Notes: generated by a model from the letters alone, not told the origin. A stretch of 64,000 nucleotides of DNA from Streptomyces sp. NRRL S-31 (GCF_000718775.1 NZ_JOCB01000058.1:7970-71969); one strand, 5' to 3'; counted from the stretch's first letter, positions 19,275 through 28,771 are shown. Program-made: numbers and translations.

Positions 19275-20293
19275 TGCGATTGAAGGAACGATTCCGCACC
19301 GTGCGGGCGTCGCTCGCCGGGGCCCTGGTCGGCGTCCTCGCCCTCAGCGGCTGCTCCCTGCTCGGCGACGACGGCGGCCCGGCGCGGTCCGGCGGCGGCA
19401 CGGCGGCCCCGCACTCCGAGGCGAGCGCCGACGTCCCCTACGACGTCACCCCCCTGCTGAAGCCGGCGAAGAAGTACTTCGGGGTGGCCGTACCGGGCGC
19501 GCCGACCTCCATGAAGAACATCGACGTGTACACCGGGCGCGTCGGCAAGCGGCCGAACCTCGTCGAGTACTACGCGGGCTGGGGCGACGGCTTCGACGCC
19601 ACCGGGGTGCGCAACGCCTGGGCCGAGGGCGCCCTGACCCTGATGTCCTGGGAGCCCTTCGACACTCCGATCGCCGACATCGCGGCGGGCAAGTCGGACG
19701 CGTACGTCAAGGAGTACGCGACCGCCGTCCGGAAGCTGAACCTCCCCGTGGTGATCGACTTCGCGGACGAGTTCAACGGCCACTGGGAGAAGTGGGGCAC
19801 GAACGCCACCACCCCCGCCCAGTACGTGGCCGCCTGGCGGCGCATCCACCAGACCTTCACCGACGCCGGCGCCACCAACGTCATCTGGGCCTGGTCGCCC
19901 AACATCGTCAACCCCGTCCGCGACGTGCGGCTGAAGCCGTACTACCCCGGTGACGCGTACGTCGACTGGATCGGGCTCATCGGCTACTTCACGCTCGGCG
20001 AGGACAACGCCTTCGACAGCGTCTTCGGGCCGACCCGCGACCAGATCCGTACCTTCACCAAGAAGCCGATGCTGCTGCTGGAGACCGCGGCCATGCCCGG
20101 CGAACGGCGGCGTGCCGACGTGCGCAACCTGTTCGCGGGCGTCGCGGCGGACGACGACATGCTCGGCTTCGTCTGGTTCGACTACAAGAAGCGCGCCGAC
20201 TGGCGGCTGGAGGCGAGCCCGCTGGCGCTGAAGGAGTTCAAGCGCCTGGCCGCCGACGACCGTTTCGGCTTCGACGTACGGAAGCCGTCATGA
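19274..20293 (+). CDS. GH26-like glycoside hydrolase lipoprotein
   Basis: 339 residues. Lipoprotein signal with lipobox LSGC (Cys27), then a Ser/Gly linker and a TIM-barrel-type domain. NGHWEKWG with Glu166 (FADEFNGHW) fits the GH26 acid/base motif, and Glu270 (LLLETAAMP) fits the nucleophile position. GH26 includes beta-mannanases and mixed beta-glucanases; the substrate here is unknown. Translationally coupled to the synthase upstream and overlapping the next gene by four bases (ATGA). This suggests trimming or release of the polymer outside the membrane. Confidence 0.82.
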   Translation: MRLKERFRTVRASLAGALVGVLALSGCSLLGDDGGPARSGGGTAAPHSEASADVPYDVTPLLKPAKKYFGVAVPGAPTSMKNIDVYTGRVGKRPNLVEYYAGWGDGFDATGVRNAWAEGALTLMSWEPFDTPIADIAAGKSDAYVKEYATAVRKLNLPVVIDFADEFNGHWEKWGTNATTPAQYVAAWRRIHQTFTDAGATNVIWAWSPNIVNPVRDVRLKPYYPGDAYVDWIGLIGYFTLGEDNAFDSVFGPTRDQIRTFTKKPMLLLETAAMPGERRRADVRNLFAGVAADDDMLGFVWFDYKKRADWRLEASPLALKEFKRLAADDRFGFDVRKPS

Positions 20294-22116
20294 CCTCTCG
20301 ACCCGAGTACTACACCCCGCAGCCCTACGACCCCTACGCGGAGGAGGAGCAGCAGGGCGGCTGGTTCAACTCCGACGGCTACGCAACGCGGCAGCCGCAG
20401 GACCAGGGGACGGCCGAGGGATACGACCACCAGGGGACGGCCGAGGGGTACGGCCACCAAGGGGTGGCCGAGGGGTACGACCACGACCCGCGGACCTATC
20501 CGTACCAGCAGCAGCCGGCCGACCAGCCGACGTACGCCCTGCGGACGGTGCCGGAACCGGCCGCGCCGGCCGAGCCCGAGTACCACGTGCCCGACACGCC
20601 CGAGGTCGGCTGGGACATGGCCGCCAGCCGGCGGCGCGCCTGGGTCAGCCGGGCCGTGCTGCTGTGCGTCCTGGCCGTCCAGGCGGTGCTCTCGATGCGC
20701 CTGTCCAACACGGCGTTCCAGGACGAGGCCCTGTACCTGGCGGCCGGGCACGCGGAGCTCCGGCACCTGCTGCACGGCACCCCGCTGCCCATCGACTACG
20801 GCGCCTACTTCTCGGGCTCGCCCCAGCTGTACCCGGTGCTCGCCGCCGCCGTCGACGGCCGCTTCGGGCTCACCGGGGCCCGGATGCTGAGCCTCGCCTT
20901 CATGCTGGGCACCACCGGACTGCTGTACTCGTTCACCCGGCGGCTGTTCAACGAGCGGGCCGCGCTGGCCGGCGCCGCGCTCTTCGCCGTGGTGCAGTCG
21001 ACCGTCGTCATGGGCTGGTTCGCCACCTACGACGCCGCCGCCGTGTTCCTGCTGGCCCTCGCCACCTGGATCGTCGTGCGCACCGACCGGGCGCCGGTGG
21101 CCGCCGTGCTGCTCGCCGCCCCCGTCGCGGCCCTGGCCGTCGGCGTGAAGTACGCGGCCGGCCTGTACCTGCCGACCATCGTGGTGCTCGCGCTGCTCAC
21201 CGGCTGGCCGCACAAGGGCGGCCGGGCCTTCCTGCGGATGGTGCTGCTCGCGCTCGGCATCGGCGCCCTGCTGGCGGCCGGTGCGTACGCCACCGACCTG
21301 CTGGCCGGTGTGCGGCAGACCACCACCAACCGCGACCACGGCTCCGACGGCACCGCCTTCCTGCTCCAGCGGTCGGCCGAGTGGGGCGGGCTGATGTTCC
21401 TCACCGCCGTCGGCGGCGCGATCTCCTACGTGCGGCGCAGCCGCATGAACGAGTCGCCCGTCGCCCAGCGGCTCGGCAATCCGGGCCGGCGCTGGCGGGC
21501 GCTGCTCGGACTGGTGCTGTGCGGCACCGCCCTGCTCGCGCCCGCCTACCAGGTGCACCTGGGAACCGTGGTCTCGCTGTTCAAGCACGTCGGCTTCGGC
21601 CTGCTGTTCGCCGCGCCGATGGCCGGCGTGGGCGTGACCCGGCTGATCGGGGCGCACTTCCGCTACCCCCAGCTCGGCATCATGCTGTGGACGGCGACGC
21701 TCTGCCTCGGCATCTCGCAGGCGGACTGGCGCTTCGGCGTCTGGCCCGACTCCTCGAAGATGATCCGGGTCGTCGACTCCCACGTGGACGGCAAGGGCCA
21801 CTACCTCGCCTCCACGCCCGAGGTGCCCGTCTACTACCTGGGCGACAAGACCAGCCACCGGCAGTGGCAGGGCGTCTTCGCCCTGGAGTACACGGACAGG
21901 AAGGGCACGTACCACTCCGGGGACGCGGCCTACCGGGCGGCGCTGCGCGACGGCGAGTTCGACCTGATCGTCCTGGACGGCCTCACCAACCCCCGGGTGG
22001 ACGACGTCGTCGCGAACGCGGTGAAGGGCAACCCGCACTACCGGCTCCTGGCCGACCTGCCCTTCCGCAACTCCAGCGGCACCGGTCATTACCGCATCTG
22101 GATCAAGACCGCCTGA
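20290..22116 (+). CDS. GT39/PMT-like integral membrane glycosyltransferase
   Basis: 608 residues. A Tyr/Gln/Pro-rich cytoplasmic head of about 115 residues contains a threefold repeat (QGTAEGYDH type), followed by roughly ten hydrophobic segments. FQDEALYLAAGH after the first membrane span is the acidic loop motif of GT-C enzymes that use polyprenyl-phosphate sugars. A C-terminal extracytoplasmic part follows (about residues 480-608). A polyprenol-phosphate-sugar synthase-like gene lies just downstream and could supply its donor. Start overlaps the GH26 stop by 4 nt. Confidence 0.8.
   Translation: MTSRPEYYTPQPYDPYAEEEQQGGWFNSDGYATRQPQDQGTAEGYDHQGTAEGYGHQGVAEGYDHDPRTYPYQQQPADQPTYALRTVPEPAAPAEPEYHVPDTPEVGWDMAASRRRAWVSRAVLLCVLAVQAVLSMRLSNTAFQDEALYLAAGHAELRHLLHGTPLPIDYGAYFSGSPQLYPVLAAAVDGRFGLTGARMLSLAFMLGTTGLLYSFTRRLFNERAALAGAALFAVVQSTVVMGWFATYDAAAVFLLALATWIVVRTDRAPVAAVLLAAPVAALAVGVKYAAGLYLPTIVVLALLTGWPHKGGRAFLRMVLLALGIGALLAAGAYATDLLAGVRQTTTNRDHGSDGTAFLLQRSAEWGGLMFLTAVGGAISYVRRSRMNESPVAQRLGNPGRRWRALLGLVLCGTALLAPAYQVHLGTVVSLFKHVGFGLLFAAPMAGVGVTRLIGAHFRYPQLGIMLWTATLCLGISQADWRFGVWPDSSKMIRVVDSHVDGKGHYLASTPEVPVYYLGDKTSHRQWQGVFALEYTDRKGTYHSGDAAYRAALRDGEFDLIVLDGLTNPRVDDVVANAVKGNPHYRLLADLPFRNSSGTGHYRIWIKTA
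20403..20483 (+). repeat. 27-nt in-frame tandem repeat, three units
   Basis: Three consecutive 9-residue units (QGTAEGYDH, QGTAEGYGH, QGVAEGYDH) encoded by near-identical 27-nt units in the cytoplasmic head of the GT39-like gene. The near identity at DNA level points to recent slippage or duplication. Confidence 0.8.
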
Positions 22117-22153
22117 AGCCGCTCCCCGCCGTCCCGTACCCGAAAGGCCGTCC

Positions 22154-22300
22154 ATGCGGCTCACCGTCACCGGCACCGGCCACCCGGGTGCCACGCACGC
22201 CGCCTGCACGGCGGAGCCGGGCCACGAGGTGCCCGGCGTCGACACACGAGCAGCGCGTCCGGCGCCGGGCAGGCCGGCGCCCGCAGGGGAGGGAGAGTGA
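22154..22300 (+). pseudogene. decayed 5' remnant of UDP-glucose 6-dehydrogenase
   Basis: A 48-codon ORF whose first 30 codons read MRLTVTGTGHPGATHAACTA then EPGHEVPGVD. This matches the N-terminal Rossmann segment of UDP-glucose 6-dehydrogenases, with expected GTGYLG as GTGHPG and several Leu or Met positions as Pro or Thr. After codon 30 the similarity stops and an Ala/Pro-rich tail runs to a TGA that overlaps the next ATG. The remaining roughly 400 codons are absent. The five changed positions noted are each explained by one T-to-C change from the expected codon. Probably non-functional, though still translatable and possibly kept for coupling to the next gene. Confidence 0.75.
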
Positions 22301-23040
22301 TGGCGCACGACGAGGTCCGGGTCACCGTGGTGATGCCGACGTACAACGAGGCGGCGAACCTGCCGGGGATGGCCGAGGCCGTGCTCGGACTGCCGCTCGG
22401 CGGACTCCATCTGAAGATCGTCGACGACTCCAGCCCGGACGGCACCGGGGACATCGCCGAGGAACTGGCCGAGAAGCACAACAGCGGCGGCCGGCACCGG
22501 ATGAGCGTGCTGCACCGCACCGAGAAGGACGGGCTGGGGCGGGCGTACACGGCCGGGATGTCCGCCGCGCTGGAGGAGGGGGCCGCGTACGTCGTCCAGA
22601 TGGACGCCGACGGCAGCCATCCGGTGGAGGCCGTGCCCCGGATGCTGGAGGCGGCCCTCGGCTCCGGCGCCGGTCTGGTGGTCGGCAGCCGGTACGTCGA
22701 GGGCGGCTCGCTGGACGAGGAGTGGGGCGCCCACCGGGTGCTGCTGTCCCGCTTCGCCAACCGGTACGCGCGCGCCATCCTCGGCACCGAGATCCAGGAC
22801 ATCACGGCCGGCTTCAACCTGTGGTCGGCGCCGACCCTCAGGGACGTGGACCTGTCGTCCCTGGACAGCGCCGGCTACAGCTTCCAGGTGGAGCTGAAGT
22901 ACAAGGCCGTGCGGGCCGGGCACACGGCCGTGGAGATCCCGATCCGCTTCACCGAGCGCACCGAGGGCGTCTCCAAGATGACGCTGCGCACCCAGCTGGA
23001 GTCCGCGGTGCTGCCGCTGCGGCTGCGGCTGAAGCGGTAG
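22300..23040 (+). CDS. GT2 glycosyltransferase, polyprenol-phosphate mannosyl/glucosyl synthase-like
   Basis: 246 residues from ATG 22300, which overlaps the stop of the dehydrogenase remnant; a GTG three bases earlier is possible. Motifs: VVMPTYNEAANLPGM at the N terminus, VDDSSPDGT, QMDADGSHP (DxD), and GSRYVEGG. It has no clear membrane segment and ends in a basic helix. It resembles dolichol/polyprenol-phosphate mannosyltransferases that make lipid-linked sugar donors, a fitting partner for the GT39-like protein. Confidence 0.88.
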   Translation: MAHDEVRVTVVMPTYNEAANLPGMAEAVLGLPLGGLHLKIVDDSSPDGTGDIAEELAEKHNSGGRHRMSVLHRTEKDGLGRAYTAGMSAALEEGAAYVVQMDADGSHPVEAVPRMLEAALGSGAGLVVGSRYVEGGSLDEEWGAHRVLLSRFANRYARAILGTEIQDITAGFNLWSAPTLRDVDLSSLDSAGYSFQVELKYKAVRAGHTAVEIPIRFTERTEGVSKMTLRTQLESAVLPLRLRLKR

Positions 23041-23048
23041 GGGCGCGG

Positions 23049-23927
23049 CTACCGGGCGGCGGCGGAGGCCTGTGCCTGGCCGCGGCGGTGGATCTGGTTC
23101 ACGGTGAACTGGGCGAGGTCGTTGCCGACGCCGAAGACGTCGGTGTTCTTGGCGGTGACGTCCTTGCCGTCGGTGAATCCGGCGATCGTGAAGTAGGCGT
23201 AGCGGCCGTAGGAGTTCCGGGTGGAGCGGCAGAACGCGCCGTCGCAGAAGGGCTTGACGCCGCCCTTGCCGAACAGCGAGCGCACGATGCTGCGGTCGTC
23301 GGTCCGGGCCTTGGCCGTCGCGGCGTGCGCCGCGTCCTCGAAGACGGCGACGCCGACGGTGACCGCGATGCCTCCGTCGGTGTAGGTGACGCGCATCAGG
23401 CGGGTGCAGCCGTTGGCGGTGAGGATGCCCGGCAGGGTGCCGCCGGCCGCGGTGGCGCAGTTCGTGGTGTCGGCCGTGGCGCCCTTCTCGTACACGGTGT
23501 CCCCGACGGTCAGCCGCTTGTCCGGGAAGAGGGTGTCGGGGCTGAGCGGGGCGGTGTCCTTCTTCGCGCTGGAGATGAACTCCTTGGGGTCCAGCGGCGG
23601 CGGCGCGCTGGTGGGCGCGAAGGACGGCGTCGCGGTGCCGGACCCGGGTATGGAGGCGCTGGCGGGCAGGTCGCCGGGGCCGGCCTGCGGGTCACCGCCG
23701 TTCGCGGAGACGACGGCCAGCGCGACCGCGGTGCCTATCGCGGCCGTGGCGAGCACGCCGCCGGCTATGAACAGCAGCTTGCGGCGCTTGTGACGCGTCT
23801 CCGACGCCTCGGCGAGCGCGGCCCAGTCCGGCGTGCCGTCGTCCTCGGACGCGCCGTTCCACGGCTGCTGCGATTGCGGTTTCCAGGGATCCCACTGAGA
23901 CTGGGGTCCCCCCTGCCCGTAACTCAT
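23049..23927 (-). CDS. membrane-anchored protein of unknown function
   Basis: 292 residues from ATG 23927 (MSYGQGGPQSQWDPWKPQSQ). An ATG 9 nt upstream is rejected because it lies inside the likely -10 box TAAGAT (23935-23940). Gln/Trp-rich cytoplasmic head, a basic RHKRRK stretch, one transmembrane helix at about residues 50-73, a Pro/Ser linker and an extracytoplasmic domain with four Cys (NCATAAGG, NGCTRLM, FCDGAFC). No family recognised. It converges on the glycan locus, and a link to it is only positional. Confidence 0.8.
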   Translation of the reverse strand: MSYGQGGPQSQWDPWKPQSQQPWNGASEDDGTPDWAALAEASETRHKRRKLLFIAGGVLATAAIGTAVALAVVSANGGDPQAGPGDLPASASIPGSGTATPSFAPTSAPPPLDPKEFISSAKKDTAPLSPDTLFPDKRLTVGDTVYEKGATADTTNCATAAGGTLPGILTANGCTRLMRVTYTDGGIAVTVGVAVFEDAAHAATAKARTDDRSIVRSLFGKGGVKPFCDGAFCRSTRNSYGRYAYFTIAGFTDGKDVTAKNTDVFGVGNDLAQFTVNQIHRRGQAQASAAAR

Positions 23928-23998
23928 GGGGCGCATCTTAGACGGGGGGCCGGTGGCGCGGGGTCGGTCTCGTGGCCCGCCTCGCGGCCCGCCTCGTT

Positions 23999-24028
23999 TT
24001 GACCCGTCCGGGCCCCGGCAGGTAACCT
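23999..24028 (+). promoter_or_regulatory. rplM-rpsI promoter
   Basis: -35 TTGACC (23999-24004) and -10 TAACCT (24023-24028), 18 bp apart, one of the best principal-sigma matches in the window. The transcript would carry a leader of about 170 nt before the rplM GTG. The leader holds a nested hairpin at 24108-24139 (outer CCCACG/CGTGGG, inner ACGC/GCGT), which may serve translational control. Confidence 0.6.
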
Positions 24029-24208
24029 GCTTCTTCGTTGTGTATTGGCTTGCTCATTCTCACGGGACGGGCCCTTACACCGGTCCACCGGGCCGATGAC
24101 CAGCGATCCCACGCACGCGGTTTGCGTCGCCGCCGTGGGTCAAGGGCTGTCGTGATCGTTTCGGTGACCTTGTTTAGGACCATTCACTCGAAGCGAAGGC
24201 TACGAACC

Positions 24209-24652
24209 GTGCGTACGTACAGCCCCAAGCCCGGCGATGTGACGCGCCAGTGGCACGTCATCGACGCTCAGGACGTTGTCCTGGGCCGTCTCGCCACCAC
24301 CGCTGCGACCCTCCTGCGGGGCAAGCACAAGCCGATCTACGCGCCGCACGTCGACGCTGGTGACTTCGTCATCATCATCAACGCCGACAAGGTGCACCTG
24401 TCCGGCAACAAGCGGACCCAGAAGATGGCGTACCGCCACTCCGGCTACCCGGGCGGTCTGCGCTCCGTCCGCTACGACGAGCTGCTCGACAAGAACCCCG
24501 AGAAGGCCATCGAGAAGGCCGTCAAGGGCATGCTCCCGAAGAACTCCCTGGGCCGTCAGATGCTCTCGAAGCTGAAGGTCTACAAGGGTGACCAGCACCC
24601 GCACGGCGCCCAGCAGCCCGTGCCGTTCGAGATCACCCAGGTCGCGCAGTAA
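24209..24652 (+). CDS. rplM: 50S ribosomal protein L13
   Basis: 147 residues from GTG 24209 ([20 protein letters not shown]), the standard L13 length. Core motifs [19 protein letters not shown] and [18 protein letters not shown] are present. L13 is an early 50S assembly protein. It pairs with rpsI as in nearly all bacteria. Confidence 0.97.
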   Translation: MRTYSPKPGDVTRQWHVIDAQDVVLGRLATTAATLLRGKHKPIYAPHVDAGDFVIIINADKVHLSGNKRTQKMAYRHSGYPGGLRSVRYDELLDKNPEKAIEKAVKGMLPKNSLGRQMLSKLKVYKGDQHPHGAQQPVPFEITQVAQ

Positions 24653-24694
24653 GTCCGGCCACCCCCTAAGACTGAACAGAATCTGAGGAGAATC

Positions 24695-25207
24695 GTGGCC
24701 GAGACCACTGCCGAGCAGCCGCTCGAAGAGCTTGACATCGACAGCTACACCACCGAGTCCGAGGTCCCCGTCGAGGGTGAGTACACCTCGGAGTCCCTGG
24801 CCTCCCGCTTCGGCGAGCCGCAGCCGGCCGCCGGCCTGGGCCGCCGGAAGAACGCCATCGCCCGCGTCCGGATCGTCCCGGGCACCGGCAAGTGGAAGAT
24901 CAACGGTCGCACCCTCGAGGACTACTTCCCGAACAAGGTGCACCAGCAGGAAGTCAACGAGCCGTTCAAGGTCCTGGAGCTTGAGGGCCGTTACGACATC
25001 ATCGCCCGCATCGCGGGTGGCGGTGTCTCCGGCCAGGCCGGTGCCCTGCGCCTCGGTGTCGCCCGTGCGCTGAACGAGGCCGACGTCGACAACAACCGCG
25101 GCCCGCTGAAGAAGGCCGGCTTCCTCAAGCGCGACGACCGTGCGGTCGAGCGCAAGAAGGCCGGTCTGAAGAAGGCCCGCAAGGCTCCGCAGTACAGCAA
25201 GCGCTAA
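24695..25207 (+). CDS. rpsI: 30S ribosomal protein S9 with acidic N-terminal extension
   Basis: 170 residues from GTG. The first ~45 residues are acidic ([19 protein letters not shown]) and absent from E. coli S9. The S9 domain starts at [15 protein letters not shown] and ends [12 protein letters not shown], the tail that reaches the P-site tRNA. TGAGGAG precedes the start. Confidence 0.97.
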   Translation: MAETTAEQPLEELDIDSYTTESEVPVEGEYTSESLASRFGEPQPAAGLGRRKNAIARVRIVPGTGKWKINGRTLEDYFPNKVHQQEVNEPFKVLELEGRYDIIARIAGGGVSGQAGALRLGVARALNEADVDNNRGPLKKAGFLKRDDRAVERKKAGLKKARKAPQYSKR

Positions 25208-25223
25208 GCTTCGCTGCCTGCTC

Positions 25224-25298
25224 GTACGTGGTACGGGCTTCGGCCCCACGTACTCCGAACGCCCCGGCGGCACGCCACATGTGCCTCCGGGGCGTTCG
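25224..25298 (+). terminator. tandem stem-loops after rpsI
   Basis: First hairpin GTACGTGG/CCACGTAC (25224-25253). Second hairpin CGAACGCCCCGG/CCGGGGCGTTCG with inner GGCAC/GTGCC (25256-25298), 12 plus 5 pairs. The second is followed by CTTATCC. A strong double terminator for rplM-rpsI. Confidence 0.8.
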
Positions 25299-25323
25299 CT
25301 TATCCCAGCCAAGGGCGTATAAC
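25295..25323 (+). promoter_or_regulatory. candidate glmM promoter
   Basis: TTCGCT (25295-25300) and TATAAC (25318-25323) with 17 bp between, overlapping the end of the rpsI terminator stem. The last base of the -10 departs from TANNNT. The leader to glmM would be about 95 nt. Confidence 0.35.
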
Positions 25324-25423
25324 GGCACAAGACGCTCAAAGGCTTGTGTGATCGGACGCCGGAGCGCTCGCCACCCGACGCGGTGCGGTCCGCTTCCGAC
25401 TCGATGCTTCCTCAGGAGGACAA

Positions 25424-26782
25424 GTGGGACGACTCTTCGGCACGGACGGCGTGCGCGGTGTCGCCAACGCGGATCTGACGGCCGAGATGGCGCTCGGCCT
25501 CTCCGTGGCCGCGGCGCACGTACTGGCCGAGGCGGGCACCTTCGAGGGCCACAAGCCGAAAGCCGTGGTCGGACGGGACCCGCGGGCGTCCGGGGAGTTC
25601 CTGGAGGCGGCGGTCGTCGCCGGTCTGGCCAGTGCGGGCGTGGACGTCCTGCGGGTCGGCGTGCTGCCGACGCCGGCGGTGGCGCACCTGACCGGCGCGC
25701 TCGGCGCCGACCTGGGCGTGATGCTCTCCGCCAGCCACAACGCCATGCCGGACAACGGCATCAAGTTCTTCGCCCGCGGCGGCCACAAGCTCGCCGACGA
25801 GCTGGAGGGCAGGATCGAGGCGGTGTACGAGTCGCACCGGCACGGCGAGCCGTGGGAGCGGCCGACGGGCGCCGGGGTCGGGCGCGTGCGGTCGTACGAC
25901 GAGGGTGCCGAGCAGTACATCGGCCATCTGCTGTCGGTGCTGCCCAACCGGCTCGACGGCCTGAAGATCGTCCTGGACGAAGCGCACGGCGCGGCCTCGG
26001 GGGTCTCGCCGGAGGCGTTCTCCCGGGCGGGCGCCGAGATCGTCACGATCGGTGCCGAGCCGGACGGGCTCAACATCAACGACGGCTGCGGCTCGACCCA
26101 CCTGGGGAAGCTGAAGGCCGCCGTCGTCGAGCACGGCGCGGACCTCGGCATCGCGCACGACGGTGACGCCGACCGCTGCCTGGCCGTGGACCACACCGGC
26201 GAGGAGGTCGACGGCGACCAGATCCTCTCCGTGCTCGCGCTGGCCATGCGGGAACGTTCCGAGCTGCGCGCCGACACGGTCGTCGCCACGGTGATGTCCA
26301 ACCTCGGCTTCAAGCTGGCGATGGAGCGCGCGGGCATCCGGCTGGTGCAGACCGCCGTGGGCGACCGGTATGTCCTGGAGGAGATGAAGCGGCACGGGTA
26401 CGCCCTGGGCGGCGAGCAGTCCGGCCACGTGATCATCCTCGACCACGCCACGACCGGCGACGGCACGCTGACCGGACTGCTGCTGGCGGCCCGGGTCGCG
26501 GAGACCGGGAGCACACTGCGGGAGCTGGCGTCCGTGATGGAGCGGCTGCCGCAGGTCCTCATCAACGTGCCGGACGTGGACAAGTCGCGGGTGAACACCT
26601 CCGCGGACCTCGCCGCCGCGGTGACCGAGGCGGAGCGGGCGCTGGGCACCACGGGACGGGTCCTGCTGCGGCCCTCCGGTACCGAGCCGCTGGTCCGGGT
26701 GATGGTCGAGGCCGCGGACATCGAGCAGGCCCGCGCGGTCGCCGGCCGGCTGGCCGACGCCGTCAAGTCCGCGCTGGGTTAG
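25424..26782 (+). CDS. glmM: phosphoglucosamine mutase
   Basis: 452 residues from GTG with AGGAGG upstream. It converts glucosamine-6-P to glucosamine-1-P for UDP-GlcNAc. Active-site Ser104 in [13 protein letters not shown], metal-binding DGDADR loop, and GGEQSGH sugar-binding loop are all visible. The N terminus [14 protein letters not shown] is typical. Its stop overlaps the convergent DUF389 gene by 4 nt. glmS lies 2.2 kb downstream. Confidence 0.97.
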   Translation: MGRLFGTDGVRGVANADLTAEMALGLSVAAAHVLAEAGTFEGHKPKAVVGRDPRASGEFLEAAVVAGLASAGVDVLRVGVLPTPAVAHLTGALGADLGVMLSASHNAMPDNGIKFFARGGHKLADELEGRIEAVYESHRHGEPWERPTGAGVGRVRSYDEGAEQYIGHLLSVLPNRLDGLKIVLDEAHGAASGVSPEAFSRAGAEIVTIGAEPDGLNINDGCGSTHLGKLKAAVVEHGADLGIAHDGDADRCLAVDHTGEEVDGDQILSVLALAMRERSELRADTVVATVMSNLGFKLAMERAGIRLVQTAVGDRYVLEEMKRHGYALGGEQSGHVIILDHATTGDGTLTGLLLAARVAETGSTLRELASVMERLPQVLINVPDVDKSRVNTSADLAAAVTEAERALGTTGRVLLRPSGTEPLVRVMVEAADIEQARAVAGRLADAVKSALG

Positions 26783-27756
26783 TACTCCGCCCTCCCGGCC
26801 CCGCCGGTGCGGGGAGCGCCGTCCCGGGACACGCGCTCCCTCCGTCCCGTCCACAGCCACTTCTGCGCCAGCAGTGTGAGGACGCCCGCCAGGACGATGC
26901 CCAGCAGGTTCAGCAGAAGCTGTTCCGTGGAGCCGATCGTCTGGGAGGTGTCGCCGTAGGCCAGGGCCACGGCGGCGTTCGCGGCGGCCGGGACCGTGGT
27001 CACCGAGATCGCCACCCCCACCAGCGCGCCCGACTTCGCCGAGGTCAGGGAGAGGGTGCCGGCGATGCCGGCCAGGACCGCCACGATGAGCGAGAAGGCG
27101 TCCGGCGCGTACACGAACGCGGTGTTGGGCCGGTCGCCGTCCAGCTGGGACCGGTGGAACAGCCCGATGGCGTCCATGAACAGGGTGAAGCCGACCGTCA
27201 CCGCCATCGCCGCCGCGAAGCCCACCAGCAGGGCGGTCAGCGAGCGCCCCGCCAGGCGCGGGGTGCGCCGGACGAGGGCGGTGCAGACCCCGGCCAGCGG
27301 ACCGAACTCCGGGCCCACGGCCATCGCGCCCACGATCAGGATCGCGTTGTCCAGGACGACGCCGCAGGCGGCGATCATCGTGGCCAGGGTGATGAAGGCG
27401 AGGTAGGTGACCGACAGGGTCGACTCCTCGTGCGTGGCCTCGGTGAGGCCCTCCCACAGCACCGCGTCGGCCCCCTCGCCCGGGGCCTCGGCCTCGGCCT
27501 CGTCGGCCCGCCGGGACAGCGACAGACCGACGTCCTCCACGGCGATCGAGCCGGTCTCGGCCAGCCCCAGCCGGCGCAGTCCGCCGACGAGTCCGTCACC
27601 CGCCTCGCGCGCCACGTCGCACAGCACGACGTCCCCGGCTGGGTCGCGGGCGGCGCCCGGGAGCACCACCAGGTGGGCCGTGCCGACGGTCGTCTCTATC
27701 AGCCGGACCACATCGTCGGTGGTGTCCGCGGGGGAGATCAGGCGCAGATGCAGCAT
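26779..27756 (-). CDS. DUF389 family membrane protein
   Basis: 325 residues. An N-terminal soluble domain (about residues 1-115; starts [20 protein letters not shown]) precedes six hydrophobic segments with the family block [22 protein letters not shown]. The function of DUF389 proteins is not established. It converges on glmM with a 4-nt overlap. Upstream a TAGAAA lies 6 nt before the ATG with no ribosome binding site, so it may be leaderless. Confidence 0.88.
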   Translation of the reverse strand: MLHLRLISPADTTDDVVRLIETTVGTAHLVVLPGAARDPAGDVVLCDVAREAGDGLVGGLRRLGLAETGSIAVEDVGLSLSRRADEAEAEAPGEGADAVLWEGLTEATHEESTLSVTYLAFITLATMIAACGVVLDNAILIVGAMAVGPEFGPLAGVCTALVRRTPRLAGRSLTALLVGFAAAMAVTVGFTLFMDAIGLFHRSQLDGDRPNTAFVYAPDAFSLIVAVLAGIAGTLSLTSAKSGALVGVAISVTTVPAAANAAVALAYGDTSQTIGSTEQLLLNLLGIVLAGVLTLLAQKWLWTGRRERVSRDGAPRTGGAGRAEY

Positions 27757-27781
27757 GGCGCCTTTCTAACAGGCGGCGGGC

Positions 27782-28771
27782 CTACAGCTTGCGGAGCCTG
27801 AGCCGTTGCACCTTGTGGTCGGGGCCCTTGCGCACGACGAGGGTGGCCCGGCCGCGGGTCGGGGCGATGTTCTCCACCAGGTTGGGCTTGTTGATGGTCC
27901 GCCAGAGGGTGCGCGCGTAGTCCAGGGCCTCCTCCTCGGAGACCTGGGTGTACTTGCGGAAGTACGAGGACGGGTTCTGGAAGGCGGTGTGGCGCAGCTT
28001 CCGGAAGCGGCTGAGGTACCAGCGCTCGATGTCCTCCGCGCTCGCGTCGACGTACACGCTGAAGTCGAAGTAGTCGGCGAGGCCGACCCTGGTGCGGCCG
28101 TCCTTGCCGGGCAGGGCGGGCTGGAGGACGTTCAGGCCCTCCACGATCAGGATGTCCGGGCGGCGGACGGTGAGCCGCTGGTCCGGGACGATGTCGTAGA
28201 TCAGGTGCGAGTAGACGGGGGCCGTCACCTCGGACTTGCCGGCCTTGATGTCGGCGACGAAACGGGTCAGGGCCCGGCGGTCGTAGGACTCGGGGAACCC
28301 CTTGCGCGACATCAGGCCGCGCGCCTGGAGCTCCCGGGTGGGCAGCAGGAAGCCGTCCGTCGTCACCAGCTCCACGCGCGGGTGCTCGGGCCAGCGGGAG
28401 AGCAGCGCCTGGAGCAGCCGGGCCACCGTGGACTTGCCCACGGCCACCGAGCCGGCGACCCCTATGACGAACGGGGTGCCGGACTGCGAGCCCTGCTCGC
28501 CGAGGAAGGTGTTCAGCGCCCCGCGGAGGCCGTCGGTGGCGCCGACGTAGAGGTTGAGCAGCCGGGAGAGCGGGAGGTAGATGTCCCGCACCTCGTCCAG
28601 GTCGATGACGTCGCCGAGGCCGCGGAGCTTCTCCACCTCCTCGGCGGTGAGCGGCAGCGGCGTCTTGTCGCGCAGCGCGCTCCACTCGGCGCGGGTGAGG
28701 TCGACGTAGGGAGTCGCCTCCGGCCTGTGCCGGTGGGCGCTCCGGGGCATCGAGGGGACCGGTGAGATCAC
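27782..28771 (-). CDS. coaA: type I pantothenate kinase
   Basis: 329 residues from GTG 28771 ([20 protein letters not shown]). P-loop [12 protein letters not shown] near residues 104-115, [11 protein letters not shown], and [13 protein letters not shown] region, all of the prokaryotic CoaA family. It makes 4'-phosphopantothenate, the first step of CoA synthesis, and is normally inhibited by CoA. Divergent from glmS across a 201-nt gap that contains an 11-bp tandem duplication (28839-28860). Confidence 0.96.
   Translation of the reverse strand: MISPVPSMPRSAHRHRPEATPYVDLTRAEWSALRDKTPLPLTAEEVEKLRGLGDVIDLDEVRDIYLPLSRLLNLYVGATDGLRGALNTFLGEQGSQSGTPFVIGVAGSVAVGKSTVARLLQALLSRWPEHPRVELVTTDGFLLPTRELQARGLMSRKGFPESYDRRALTRFVADIKAGKSEVTAPVYSHLIYDIVPDQRLTVRRPDILIVEGLNVLQPALPGKDGRTRVGLADYFDFSVYVDASAEDIERWYLSRFRKLRHTAFQNPSSYFRKYTQVSEEEALDYARTLWRTINKPNLVENIAPTRGRATLVVRKGPDHKVQRLRLRKL

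Noticed and set aside
20182..24002. Very long open frames on both strands through the glycan locus (over 900 codons each)
   Set aside because: They run antisense or out of frame to genes with intact motifs, have strongly biased Ala/Arg/Gly/Pro composition, and are the usual by-product of high GC at third codon positions.
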